Shown here: positions 1 to 5,079 of the stretch, piece by piece | Position numbering within the stretch: the first letter of the stretch is position 1 | How the letters are laid out: every line of letters begins with the position of its first letter | Assembly: GCA_937915335.1 (NCBI GenBank) | Contig: CALDLZ010000411.1 | Location: 1-6,204, forward strand | DNA from: an uncultured Faecalibacterium sp. | Lineage (GTDB): Bacteria; Bacillota; Clostridia; Oscillospirales; Ruminococcaceae | DNA length: 6,204 bases | Direction: 5' to 3' | Program-made: the position numbers and the translations under genes | Notes under the pieces: generated by a model | What the model was told of the DNA's origin: nothing | Database searches by the model: none | The model's input: the letters and a program-made list of their open reading frames with translations, nothing else

Positions 1-1009
1 GGCTCATGCCGGTCTGCTCCCGCAGTTCCCGCACCCGCTGGCAGAAGGTGGGCACCATCACCTTGTAGTCCAGCCGGGGGTCTTTTGCGGCGGGATTCAG
101 GGGCGGCATTTCCGGCACCGGTGCGGGCTGTTTCTCCACAAACCGGCAAGCCGCCGGGCAGGTGTCTTTTTTCAGACAGTTCTTGCAGCATCCGGCCCCG
201 CTCCACTCGCCGTGGTGCAGGTCGTGGTCGTAGATCCGCTCGATGTTTTCGCAGGGCTTCCCGGTCTTGTCACACTTGGAGGCGCTGTGGTAGCAGATGT
301 CAAACTTGCGTACCTCACTGATGGTGTAGCACCGGCCCTTGTCGATCATCCAGTCCAGCAGCCGGTATTGCTCGTCGATGTCCATCCGGGCAATCATCAG
401 GGCCGCAGCCTCCGGGATCTCGTCCCGTTTCCACCGTTCGATGATCCCCGGCACTTTCAGGCCGTTCTTGATGGCGGTCACGTTGGCCACCTTGGTGGCG
501 TTGACCCGCAAGACTTCCGCCACGCGATCCCGGATCCGCCCCGGAAGATCCTCCCCGGCCTCCCGGCGCTTGATGTAGGCTTTTGTCAGCTGCGCCGCTT
601 CCTCGGCCAGCAGAGCCGGAGACTTAACCCGCTGCCGGTTGGCTTCGATTACCGCCGCCTGCTCCTGATCCGCCGTCATAGACGGCAGCACCCGGCAAAG
701 GACGGTTCCCCACTGTTCCGGGGTTTCCGTCTCCCGCAGGGCCTTGATGGCCGCCATGCGGCTGTGGCCGGAGATCAGGCGGTAGGTCTGGCCGTCTCCG
801 TTGGGCACCACCGTGGGCGGCTCCAGCAGGCCGTTGGCCCGGATGGAATCCATCAGCGCCCGCAGGGCCTGTGGATCCGGCGCGGGGTAGAAATTCAAGG
901 GGTTGTCCCGGATGTACTCAATGGGAATCTCCATCATCGTGTCCGATTCCGTCCGCACCGGCTTCAACGTGGCGGCGAACTTGGAAATATCGAAATTCTT
1001 CCCGGCCAT
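1..1009 (-). CDS. parB: ParB-like partition protein, with Cys-rich region and probable C-terminal HTH (partial, 3' end outside window)
   Basis: The frame is open for 336 codons from ATG 1009 to the window edge. Residues about 25-100 form a ParB/Spo0J N-terminal domain, with IRDNPLNFY near 34-42 and the phosphate-binding motif ISGHSRMAAI at 79-88, the equivalent of the GERRxRA box that binds CTP in chromosomal ParB. A helix-turn-helix region follows near 160-180 (DRVAEVLRVNATKV). The family would load on centromere-like sites and work with the ParA encoded just upstream to segregate the element. Residues 239-288 are unusual: eight cysteines, including C275-x2-C278-x5-C284-x3-C288, suggest a metal site. 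The last visible residues (FCQRVRELREQTGMS) look like the first helix of a Cro/CI-type HTH, so a C-terminal fusion is likely. The start overlaps the parA stop by one base (TGATG). No parS repeat was recognised in the window. Confidence 0.88.
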   Translation of the reverse strand, partial: MAGKNFDISKFAATLKPVRTESDTMMEIPIEYIRDNPLNFYPAPDPQALRALMDSIRANGLLEPPTVVPNGDGQTYRLISGHSRMAAIKALRETETPEQWGTVLCRVLPSMTADQEQAAVIEANRQRVKSPALLAEEAAQLTKAYIKRREAGEDLPGRIRDRVAEVLRVNATKVANVTAIKNGLKVPGIIERWKRDEIPEAAALMIARMDIDEQYRLLDWMIDKGRCYTISEVRKFDICYHSASKCDKTGKPCENIERIYDHDLHHGEWSGAGCCKNCLKKDTCPAACRFVEKQPAPVPEMPPLNPAAKDPRLDYKVMVPTFCQRVRELREQTGMS

Positions 1010-1773
1010 CACTGCACCCCCTCCATCAGCTCCCCGGCCAGCGCCCGGTAATCCCGACAGGCGCTGCTTCCGGGACTGTACACCCGCAGCGGTGCCAGAG
1101 ACACCGTGCTCTCCGGCACCTTGTCCGTCCGGCGGATCTTGGTGCGGTACGTCTGCACATGCATGGCCGACAGGGCTTTCTCCGCCTCCGTCACCACGTC
1201 GGCCGTCCGGGTCTGGGTCATCAGAGCCCGCACCGTCAGGCCGGGATGAGCCGCCGTCAGGTTGACGGCCTGCGCCGCCACGGCGTGGACGCCGTCGATG
1301 GAGAACTTGTCCGCCGTCACCGGGATCATCACCTCGTCAGCCGCCAGCAGGGCCGCCACGCTGGACACCGTGTAACCCGGCGGGCAGTCGAAGATCATCC
1401 AGTCCGTGTCCCCGTCCTCCCGGGCGGCGTCCACGAACCCACGCAGCCGCTCCGGAGCGCTGACGCCGTCCTTCACGGCCTGCAAGTCCAGGTTGTACAG
1501 GCCGGAGCTGCCGGGCAGCAGCTGGATATTTTTCCGCAGCGGGAGCAGGTTGTCGCTCCACACCTGCTCACAATCCCCGGTGAGCACTTCCGCCATGGTG
1601 GTCGAGTCCGCCTCAATACCCGGCAGGAAAAAGCCGGTCAGGTTGGCCTGTCCGTCGCAGTCCACCAGCACCACCCGCTGCTTGTAGTCGTTGGCCAGAA
1701 TGTCGGCCAGATTGATGGCGGTGACGGTCTTGCCGACGCCGCCCTTGTTGTTCATAATCGCAATTGCTCTCAT
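1009..1773 (-). CDS. parA: ParA/Soj-type partition ATPase
   Basis: This 254-aa protein is a complete P-loop ATPase of the ParA/MinD superfamily. The deviant Walker A motif KGGVGKT is at 10-16 with the signature lysine K10. Walker A' is VLVDCDGQAN at 35-44, where glycine replaces the usual proline of DxDPQ. The Walker B-like motif is MIFDCPPG at 126-133. There is no N-terminal HTH, so it is the short Soj-like type that binds DNA non-specifically as an ATP dimer and is stimulated by ParB. It acts on the nucleoid to position copies of the element. GGGGGAAGAAAGGG just upstream gives a good ribosome site. The start is 2 bases after the stop of the 78-aa gene, and the stop overlaps the parB start, so the three are probably translated together. 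Confidence 0.95.
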   Translation of the reverse strand: MRAIAIMNNKGGVGKTVTAINLADILANDYKQRVVLVDCDGQANLTGFFLPGIEADSTTMAEVLTGDCEQVWSDNLLPLRKNIQLLPGSSGLYNLDLQAVKDGVSAPERLRGFVDAAREDGDTDWMIFDCPPGYTVSSVAALLAADEVMIPVTADKFSIDGVHAVAAQAVNLTAAHPGLTVRALMTQTRTADVVTEAEKALSAMHVQTYRTKIRRTDKVPESTVSLAPLRVYSPGSSACRDYRALAGELMEGVQ

Positions 1774-1775
1774 GT

Positions 1776-2012
1776 CTATCCCTTTCTTCCCCCGATAACC
1801 GGGATCCTGTGAAAATCAGTCTGCAATGGCCGCAGCGGGAAATACATGGCCTCCCGCCACGTCTCGCCGGTAACCTTGCTCCGGAACTCCACAACGTAGA
1901 ACCGTTCCAGCGGATGGATGTACACCACCCGGCATGAAATCGGCCCCGTGGAGCCCAGCCCGCTGGTGCCCTCCAACGAGGGCTCCAGCTCCAGAATGTC
2001 GCCTATCTTCAT
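1776..2012 (-). CDS. Small conserved-looking protein of unknown function (78 aa)
   Basis: I do not recognise this protein. It begins MKIGDILELEPSLEG, has a strand-rich middle (SCRVVYIHPLERFYVVEFRS) and ends in a basic tail. That pattern suggests a small beta-barrel fold, possibly SH3-like, but this is only an impression from alternating hydrophobic residues. It has no signal peptide, membrane segment or cysteine cluster. The start overlaps the helicase stop by ATGA, and GGAGGAGGG six bases upstream is a strong ribosome site. The stop is 2 bases before parA. Its place between helicase and parA suggests a role in replication or partition, or simply coupling of translation between the two blocks. 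Coding status rests on the spacing and the ribosome site. Confidence 0.75.
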   Translation of the reverse strand: MKIGDILELEPSLEGTSGLGSTGPISCRVVYIHPLERFYVVEFRSKVTGETWREAMYFPLRPLQTDFHRIPVIGGRKG

Positions 2013-3361
2013 GCCTTGCCCTCCTCCGGGAAAACCTCGTCAATGTCACTGAGATCCTCCGACAGCTCCATCTGGACGCCCTTGCCCTCCCAGCCGTAGG
2101 GCCGCTTGGGATCCCCGGTCTGATCCTGAAAGAACCTGCGGGATTTTTTGTCGAAGTCCAGCCACTGGTGGCGGTGAGAGCCGAAGTCCCGGTTCTTGAG
2201 GATCTGGAGCAGGGGCTTGTCCTCGCCGTTGGTCTGGTGGGTGGTGAGGAAAAACACGTTGTCGGCCCGGTTGGTGATGTCTCCGGAGCCGCTGACATCG
2301 TCGGAGGTGATCTTGGCGTTGTTGTCGCTGGTGGACTTCCGGGGATGCACCACCAGATGGGTGTGAACGCCCCGGCGCTTGCTGAAGGTCACCAGCATCT
2401 GGGTGAATTTTGATTGCACCCGGTTGAAATCCCGCTCCGTGGAGCTGTCAAAGTCCACGGACATGATGTTGTCCACCAGAAACACGTCCGCCCGGTACCG
2501 CATGTGAGCGTACTCGAACTGCCGCAGGATGGTGTCCGGATCGTGGCGGGTGTTGTGCTCAAGGTCAAACAGCCAGAACCGCTCGTTGAGCCACTGGGAG
2601 ATCTGCCGGTCTGCCAGCGGATCCGCCGACGCCAGCCGCTTACCGGTGGCCTTGTCCGTGACGTACCGGATATGCTCCGGCCCCGCCGCCTGAAGGTAGG
2701 CCCACTCCCGGAACTGCTCCTTGGGCAGCTCCCCGGAGTACGCGCACACCGTGTGCCCCTGATCCACGGCTTCCAGCAGCAGCTGGCTCAGCAGGGTGCT
2801 CTTGCCGATGCCCCGCTTGCCTGTCCACACGGACAGCTCGCCGGAGTAGAACCCGCCGATGCTGCTGTCCAGCACCGGGAACTGGGACAGGGTGCGGGGC
2901 ACCTTGCTCATGTCCCGCCGGGGCACGTCCGCCAGATTCAGCAATCCGTAGGCCGGGAGCTCCACCGCTCCGGACAGGATGTCCGGCAGGTGGTCGGAGC
3001 CGTACAGGGTCACATACTCCTGCACCGTCTTGCAGTTGCGCCACCCGGCGTCCGTCACGACGTAGATGCAGCTGGCAGGCAGCCGGGGCCGCAGCTCGGA
3101 GGCCATCTTCTCCCGGGCGATGGGATTCACCGTCACGATGACCAGATACGGGAACGCCTCCAGAAACGGACGGCAGCGCACCACATCGTCCCAGCCGCAG
3201 CCGGTGCCCAGACAGACCGCGTTGATCTGGATGGCGGAGACCTCCGTCACCGTGTCGCAGATCCACAGGCCCTGCGGCTGCGCCGGATCGATGAACCGGG
3301 GCGTGAAGGTCAGGTACTGACTGGCAAGCTCCATGGCTTTCTCAAATTCCATCCGTGTCAC
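2009..3361 (-). CDS. Replicative DNA helicase, Twinkle/T7 gp4-like (RecA-fold, with degenerate Toprim-like N-terminus)
   Basis: This 450-aa protein carries the DnaB/Twinkle helicase motifs in order: Walker A GKRGIGKST (181-189), the H1a glutamate in SGELPKEQ (E211), Walker B DVFLVDN (292-298), H3 HLVVHPRK (335-342, closer to Twinkle/gp4 than to DnaB), H4 GSGDITNRADNVFFL (358-372) and an arginine-finger candidate in LKNRDFG (R391). Residues about 30-130 resemble a Toprim domain: a lone glutamate (E40), FLEAFPYLVIVTVNP where an active domain has DxD, and KTVQEYV where relatives have KDaNeyL. The catalytic acids are therefore missing and primase activity is unlikely. It should unwind DNA at the fork after loading by the winged-helix initiator. 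The gene starts inside that initiator's 3' end (20-base overlap). GTG 3361 is only 3 bases after GGGAGG, while ATG 3352 is 12 bases after it, so either may be used. Confidence 0.9.
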   Translation of the reverse strand: MTRMEFEKAMELASQYLTFTPRFIDPAQPQGLWICDTVTEVSAIQINAVCLGTGCGWDDVVRCRPFLEAFPYLVIVTVNPIAREKMASELRPRLPASCIYVVTDAGWRNCKTVQEYVTLYGSDHLPDILSGAVELPAYGLLNLADVPRRDMSKVPRTLSQFPVLDSSIGGFYSGELSVWTGKRGIGKSTLLSQLLLEAVDQGHTVCAYSGELPKEQFREWAYLQAAGPEHIRYVTDKATGKRLASADPLADRQISQWLNERFWLFDLEHNTRHDPDTILRQFEYAHMRYRADVFLVDNIMSVDFDSSTERDFNRVQSKFTQMLVTFSKRRGVHTHLVVHPRKSTSDNNAKITSDDVSGSGDITNRADNVFFLTTHQTNGEDKPLLQILKNRDFGSHRHQWLDFDKKSRRFFQDQTGDPKRPYGWEGKGVQMELSEDLSDIDEVFPEEGKA

Positions 3362-4133
3362 CCGCCTCCCGGCTGTACCCCTCCGGGGGGTTCGAATCGA
3401 ACCGCCCCGGCAGCTCGTCCGCCTTCAGGGGATAGACCGTCAACCAGTTCAGCTCCACGGCCTTGTTCAGCATGGCAATCTCCGTGGCCCGGTTGTTCAC
3501 CTTCCGCAGGCGGTTCAGGATCTTGTTCATGGCCTGCGTAGTCAGGATCGGCTTTTTCAGCGCCTCCCGGTTGACAACCAGCCCCTCCAGCGCCTCCAGA
3601 TACTCCGCGTCATCCGCCGGGACAAAACCGTGGATCAAGTCCCAGACGAAACCAGGCGTCTTGGGGGTATGGGGGTTATTATTTTTATTTATTTCTTTTA
3701 TACCTTTAATAGGGGGTGAAGTTTTCTTCACCCCTGGGGTGCAGATTTTTTCAGGGGTGAAATTTTCTTCACCCCCCTGCGGGGCGTCCGGAATCGCCGC
3801 CAGAGACCGGCCGATATAGATCCTCCGGCCGGTGCGGACGGTGCCGGTTTTGTCCGGCGGCAGGGGGCCGCTGTCCGTGCGGATGTGCCCCCGCTCCTGA
3901 AGCTCCGCCAGCATGGATTGGATTGTTCGCTCGGACAGAACCCGCAGAGATCCGTCATCGTCCACAGCGGTCATGTCCTCAATCAGCGTGGCGTTGGTGG
4001 CGTAGCAGAACCCCACCCGGTTTGCCCTTCTGGCGATCTTGGAATACAGGATCAGCGACCGGGGACGGAGCCCCGGATCGTCCAAGACCGGGCCGGGGAT
4101 CCATGCCCCATAGCCGCAATCATACTGTGCCAT
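3342..4133 (-). CDS. Replication initiator / replisome organizer with N-terminal winged helix
   Basis: This 263-aa protein has the layout of phage O-like and DnaD-like replisome organizers. Residues about 18-110 form a winged helix (LILYSKIARRANRVGFCYATNATLIED, then SERTIQSMLAELQERGHI and the strand RRIYIG). A low-complexity linker runs from 115 to 160, and a C-terminal helical part includes AMNKILNRLR and LNKAVELNWLTVYPLK, as in proteins that bind an origin and recruit the helicase. The adjacent helicase gene supports that job. The linker codons contain repeated GGGGTGAA elements and an AT-rich block, probably the origin itself. The start ATG 4133 follows GGGGG at six bases and lies 12 bases after the membrane-peptide stop. 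I cannot assign a precise family. An alternative is a simple HTH regulator, less likely given the downstream helicase. Confidence 0.82.
   Translation of the reverse strand: MAQYDCGYGAWIPGPVLDDPGLRPRSLILYSKIARRANRVGFCYATNATLIEDMTAVDDDGSLRVLSERTIQSMLAELQERGHIRTDSGPLPPDKTGTVRTGRRIYIGRSLAAIPDAPQGGEENFTPEKICTPGVKKTSPPIKGIKEINKNNNPHTPKTPGFVWDLIHGFVPADDAEYLEALEGLVVNREALKKPILTTQAMNKILNRLRKVNNRATEIAMLNKAVELNWLTVYPLKADELPGRFDSNPPEGYSREAGDTDGI
3383..3410. repeat. Near-perfect 28-bp dyad at the 3' end of the initiator gene
   Basis: Arms CCGGGGGGTTCGA (3383-3395) and TCGAACCGCCCCGG (3397-3410) pair over 13 bp with one bulged base around a single central A. The dyad lies in the codons before the initiator stop and about 20-50 bases upstream of the helicase start. 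It could form a strong hairpin in the mRNA that affects helicase translation, or be a protein site on DNA. No T-tract follows, so it is not an intrinsic terminator. Confidence 0.5.
3675..3712. other. AT-rich block, candidate DNA unwinding element
   Basis: About 38 bp composed almost only of A and T (short runs of T broken by A, few G/C) sit in an otherwise GC-rich gene and directly abut the GGGGTGAA array. On the minus strand they encode the Lys/Asn/Ile-rich linker of the initiator (about residues 141-153). The local base composition is unlike the rest of the gene. By analogy with iteron origins, the DNA would melt here and the helicase would be loaded here. That role is inferred. Confidence 0.55.
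3713..3775 (+). repeat. Iteron-like GGGGTGAA repeats in two inverted pairs, candidate replication origin
   Basis: GGGGTGAA occurs at 3713-3720 and 3754-3761 on the plus strand and at 3727-3734 and 3768-3775 on the minus strand. A degenerate GGGGTGCA is at 3736-3743. Each pair is an inverted repeat around a short T-rich centre, and the second pair repeats the first at exactly 41 bp, close to four helical turns. The array lies in the linker codons of the initiator gene and borders an AT-rich block on its left. Lambda and related phages have initiator-binding iterons beside an AT-rich unwinding region inside the O gene, so this is inferred to be the element's origin. Confidence 0.65.
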
Positions 4134-4145
4134 ATGTAACCCCCA

Positions 4146-4238
4146 TCACTTTCTCTCGATTCGCTCCACGATCCGCAGCGGCAGCGCGGCCACGGCAGCC
4201 ACGCCCACCAGCATGAAAAACATTGCCCATCCGCTCAC
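4146..4238 (-). CDS. 30-residue single-pass membrane peptide
   Basis: A GTG start at 4238 overlaps the stop of the 195-aa HTH gene (GTGA), and the frame reads SGWAMFFMLVGVAAVAALPL then RIVERIERK before TGA. Residues about 4-22 form one hydrophobic helix. The C-terminal tail is strongly basic, so the predicted topology is N-out, C-in. A ribosome site (GGAGGGGAGG) lies 8-10 bases upstream but can fold into a hairpin (4239-4254), which fits translation coupled to the upstream gene. The stop is 12 bases before the initiator start. The function is unknown. A short membrane peptide beside an antisense RNA recalls type I toxins, but it could equally be a leader that couples initiator translation. 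Confidence 0.6.
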   Translation of the reverse strand: MSGWAMFFMLVGVAAVAALPLRIVERIERK

Positions 4239-4822
4239 AGGGAGACACCTCCCCTCCGGCGAAAATTGGGGCTTGCGCCACGCTGCGGATCTGTGCTATA
4301 ATCAACGTACCCAAAAGTGGATTTGACAGATCCGCAACCCCCTGAACGCTTCGACGTGCCAACGTCGGGGCGTTCTCTTTTTATGCCGCCGTTTTCCGCA
4401 GCAAAGATCACCTGATAGATGGCCGCCAGAGTGTCCCACAGCTCCGCCGCGATGGAGTCGAACTCCGGCCGCTCATCCCTGTCGATCCGGTTGTCCTCGG
4501 CGATCCGCATCAGGCTGCCGAGCTGCCCTGTAAGCTCCCGCAGCCGGTTCTCCAGCGCCACGCTGCTGTTGACCAGCGGCTGCTCCTCTACCCGTGGCAG
4601 CACCCCCAGCCGGTCTGTGGCCTGACTGTGCTCCAGCGCCAGCCACGGCAGCCGGTATACCTCCACCATCCGCGCCACCACCTCGTCCGGCGGCACCCGG
4701 CGGCCTCCCTCATATTGTTTCAGACTTTCCGGCGAAAGTCCAAGTACCTCCGCTGCACGTTCCTGCGTCATTCCGGTACTCAGACGCGCCCTCTTGTACA
4801 GATTCGGGCATCCTCCCGACAT
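4235..4822 (-). CDS. Cro/CI-type HTH protein (195 aa)
   Basis: Residues about 7-60 form a Cro/CI-type HTH: LYKRARLSTGMTQERAAEVL, then GLSPESLKQYEGGRRVPP. It is followed by a helical region of unknown role (RLRELTGQLGSLMRIAEDNR and FDSIAAELWDTLAAIYQVIF). The last ~45 residues, after GGIKRERPDVGTSKR, are Gly/Ser/Arg-rich and look unstructured. Their codons coincide with the predicted antisense RNA and an 11-bp inverted repeat, so this stretch may be shaped by RNA function rather than protein function. The start ATG 4822 has an excellent ribosome site (AAAGGAGG, 7 bases away), and the stop overlaps the membrane-peptide start. The protein is probably a regulator of the replication module, but its target is unknown. 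An operator-like dyad lies directly upstream at 4841-4857. Confidence 0.85.
   Translation of the reverse strand: MSGGCPNLYKRARLSTGMTQERAAEVLGLSPESLKQYEGGRRVPPDEVVARMVEVYRLPWLALEHSQATDRLGVLPRVEEQPLVNSSVALENRLRELTGQLGSLMRIAEDNRIDRDERPEFDSIAAELWDTLAAIYQVIFAAENGGIKRERPDVGTSKRSGGCGSVKSTFGYVDYSTDPQRGASPNFRRRGGVSL
4239..4254 (-). promoter_or_regulatory. Hairpin covering the ribosome site of the membrane peptide
   Basis: On the minus-strand mRNA, GGGGAG (4254-4249) can pair with CTCCCT (4244-4239) around a GUGU loop. This includes one G-U pair and occludes the Shine-Dalgarno bases just before GTG 4238. Ribosomes finishing the HTH gene would open it, giving translational coupling. This is a prediction from base pairing only. 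Confidence 0.45.
4273..4302 (+). promoter_or_regulatory. Plus-strand extended -10 promoter antisense to the HTH gene
   Basis: TATAAT at 4297-4302 matches the sigma-A -10 consensus perfectly and is preceded by TG-C, an extended -10. TTGCGC at 4273-4278 is a partial -35 with an 18-bp spacer. Transcription would start near 4307-4309 and run against the main operon. A perfect -10 inside a GC-rich coding region is notable, and a terminator follows about 40 bp later on the same strand. Confidence 0.65.
4284..4336. repeat. 11-bp inverted repeat spanning the antisense promoter start
   Basis: TGCGGATCTGT (4284-4294) and ACAGATCCGCA (4326-4336) are exact reverse complements separated by 31 bp. The left arm overlaps the spacer of the antisense promoter and the right arm lies early in the antisense RNA. 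In the operon mRNA the arms can form a stem. Pairing of the antisense RNA with the right-arm copy would open that stem. A protein operator is the alternative. Confidence 0.55.
4307..4382 (+). ncRNA. Predicted ~75-nt antisense RNA in the initiator leader
   Basis: The extended -10 promoter at 4273-4302 and the intrinsic terminator at 4344-4382 frame a transcript of about 75 nt with no start codon in a useful frame. It is fully complementary to the operon mRNA in the last ~45 codons of the 195-aa HTH gene, about 70 bases upstream of the membrane peptide and about 175 bases upstream of the initiator start. In Firmicutes plasmids such as pIP501 and pT181, short antisense RNAs in this position control rep expression by attenuation. 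That role is inferred here. Alternatively it may regulate the membrane peptide, as in a type I toxin-antitoxin pair. The exact 5' end is uncertain by a few bases. Confidence 0.6.
4344..4382 (+). terminator. Intrinsic terminator of the antisense RNA
   Basis: GAACGCTTCGACGT (4344-4357) pairs with ACGTCGGGGCGTTC (4362-4375) over 14 bp around a GCCA loop, and TCTTTTT (4376-4382) follows. Two of the pairs are G-U in the plus-strand RNA. In the minus-strand RNA they become A/C mismatches and no T-tract follows, so termination is directional and favours the plus strand. This asymmetry is good evidence that the structure serves a plus-strand transcript. Confidence 0.78.
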
Positions 4823-4840
4823 GGTAATTTCCTCCTTTGT

Positions 4841-4857
4841 GTGATAAAGTTTATGAC
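4841..4857. promoter_or_regulatory. Operator-like dyad GTGATAAAGTTTATGAC before the HTH gene
   Basis: This 17-bp sequence is a palindrome around a central G, with 7 of 8 pairs matching. It lies just upstream of the ribosome site of the 195-aa HTH gene and overlaps the stop of the 47-aa ORF. The size and symmetry fit a Cro/CI-type operator. Partial copies of GTGATAA occur at 5317-5330 and, on the minus strand, at 6085-6068. Binding is inferred. Confidence 0.35.
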
Positions 4858-4994
4858 GCTGGGCGTTCCTGCGTCGGCGGTTCAGCCTCCTCCGGCTCTC
4901 TGAGGATCACCTGACAGGTCACGTCCGCCTTGATCCCCAGCTGCTCCAGGCGGGCTTCGTAGAGAAATGCAATGCCGCGTTCCAAAGCTGTCAT
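4851..4994 (-). CDS. Small protein of unknown function (47 aa)
   Basis: The frame runs from ATG 4994 to TAA 4851. It reads TALERGIAFLYEARLEQLGI then KADVTCQVILREPEEAEPPT and a short polar tail. The ribosome site is excellent (AGGAGGAGGG, about 6 bases from the ATG), which is the main support for coding. The first ~22 residues are a likely amphipathic helix, a short strand follows, and the end is Glu/Pro-rich. There is no membrane segment or known motif. It lies 28 bases before the 195-aa HTH gene and after the 65-aa repressor gene, in the same direction, so it is probably in their operon. The function is not recognised. Confidence 0.65.
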   Translation of the reverse strand: MTALERGIAFLYEARLEQLGIKADVTCQVILREPEEAEPPTQERPAS

Positions 4995-5079
4995 AAAAAT
5001 CCCTCCTCCTGCAAGGATATGATTTCAGCGGCTTGTCACTTGCTGATTTGCGAGGATCTCTTCACTCCCTTTCTGCCCC
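4995..5079. other. 85-bp gap between the repressor and the 47-aa gene
   Basis: It contains the ribosome site of the 47-aa gene at its left end. I see no convincing promoter, terminator or longer repeat on either strand. A 9-codon minus-strand frame preceded by GGGAG is present but too short to support. Confidence 0.4.

Noticed and set aside
212..1051. Long plus-strand open frame opposite parB
   Set aside because: It is a shadow of the GC-rich minus-strand gene: no ribosome site, low-complexity His/Gly/Arg/Pro composition, and no family features.
3388..3400. GGTTCGAATC resembles a tRNA T-arm, as found at tRNA-derived attachment sites
   Set aside because: It is the centre of a 28-bp dyad inside the initiator coding region; no acceptor stem or other tRNA parts are present.
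2414..3541. 375-codon plus-strand frame opposite the helicase gene
   Set aside because: The opposite strand encodes a complete helicase motif set; this frame is rich in His/Pro/Arg/Gly/Val without motifs or a start signal.
4323..4328. Perfect TTGACA on the plus strand inside the antisense RNA region
   Set aside because: No -10-like hexamer occurs 16-19 bp downstream; that interval is the terminator stem.
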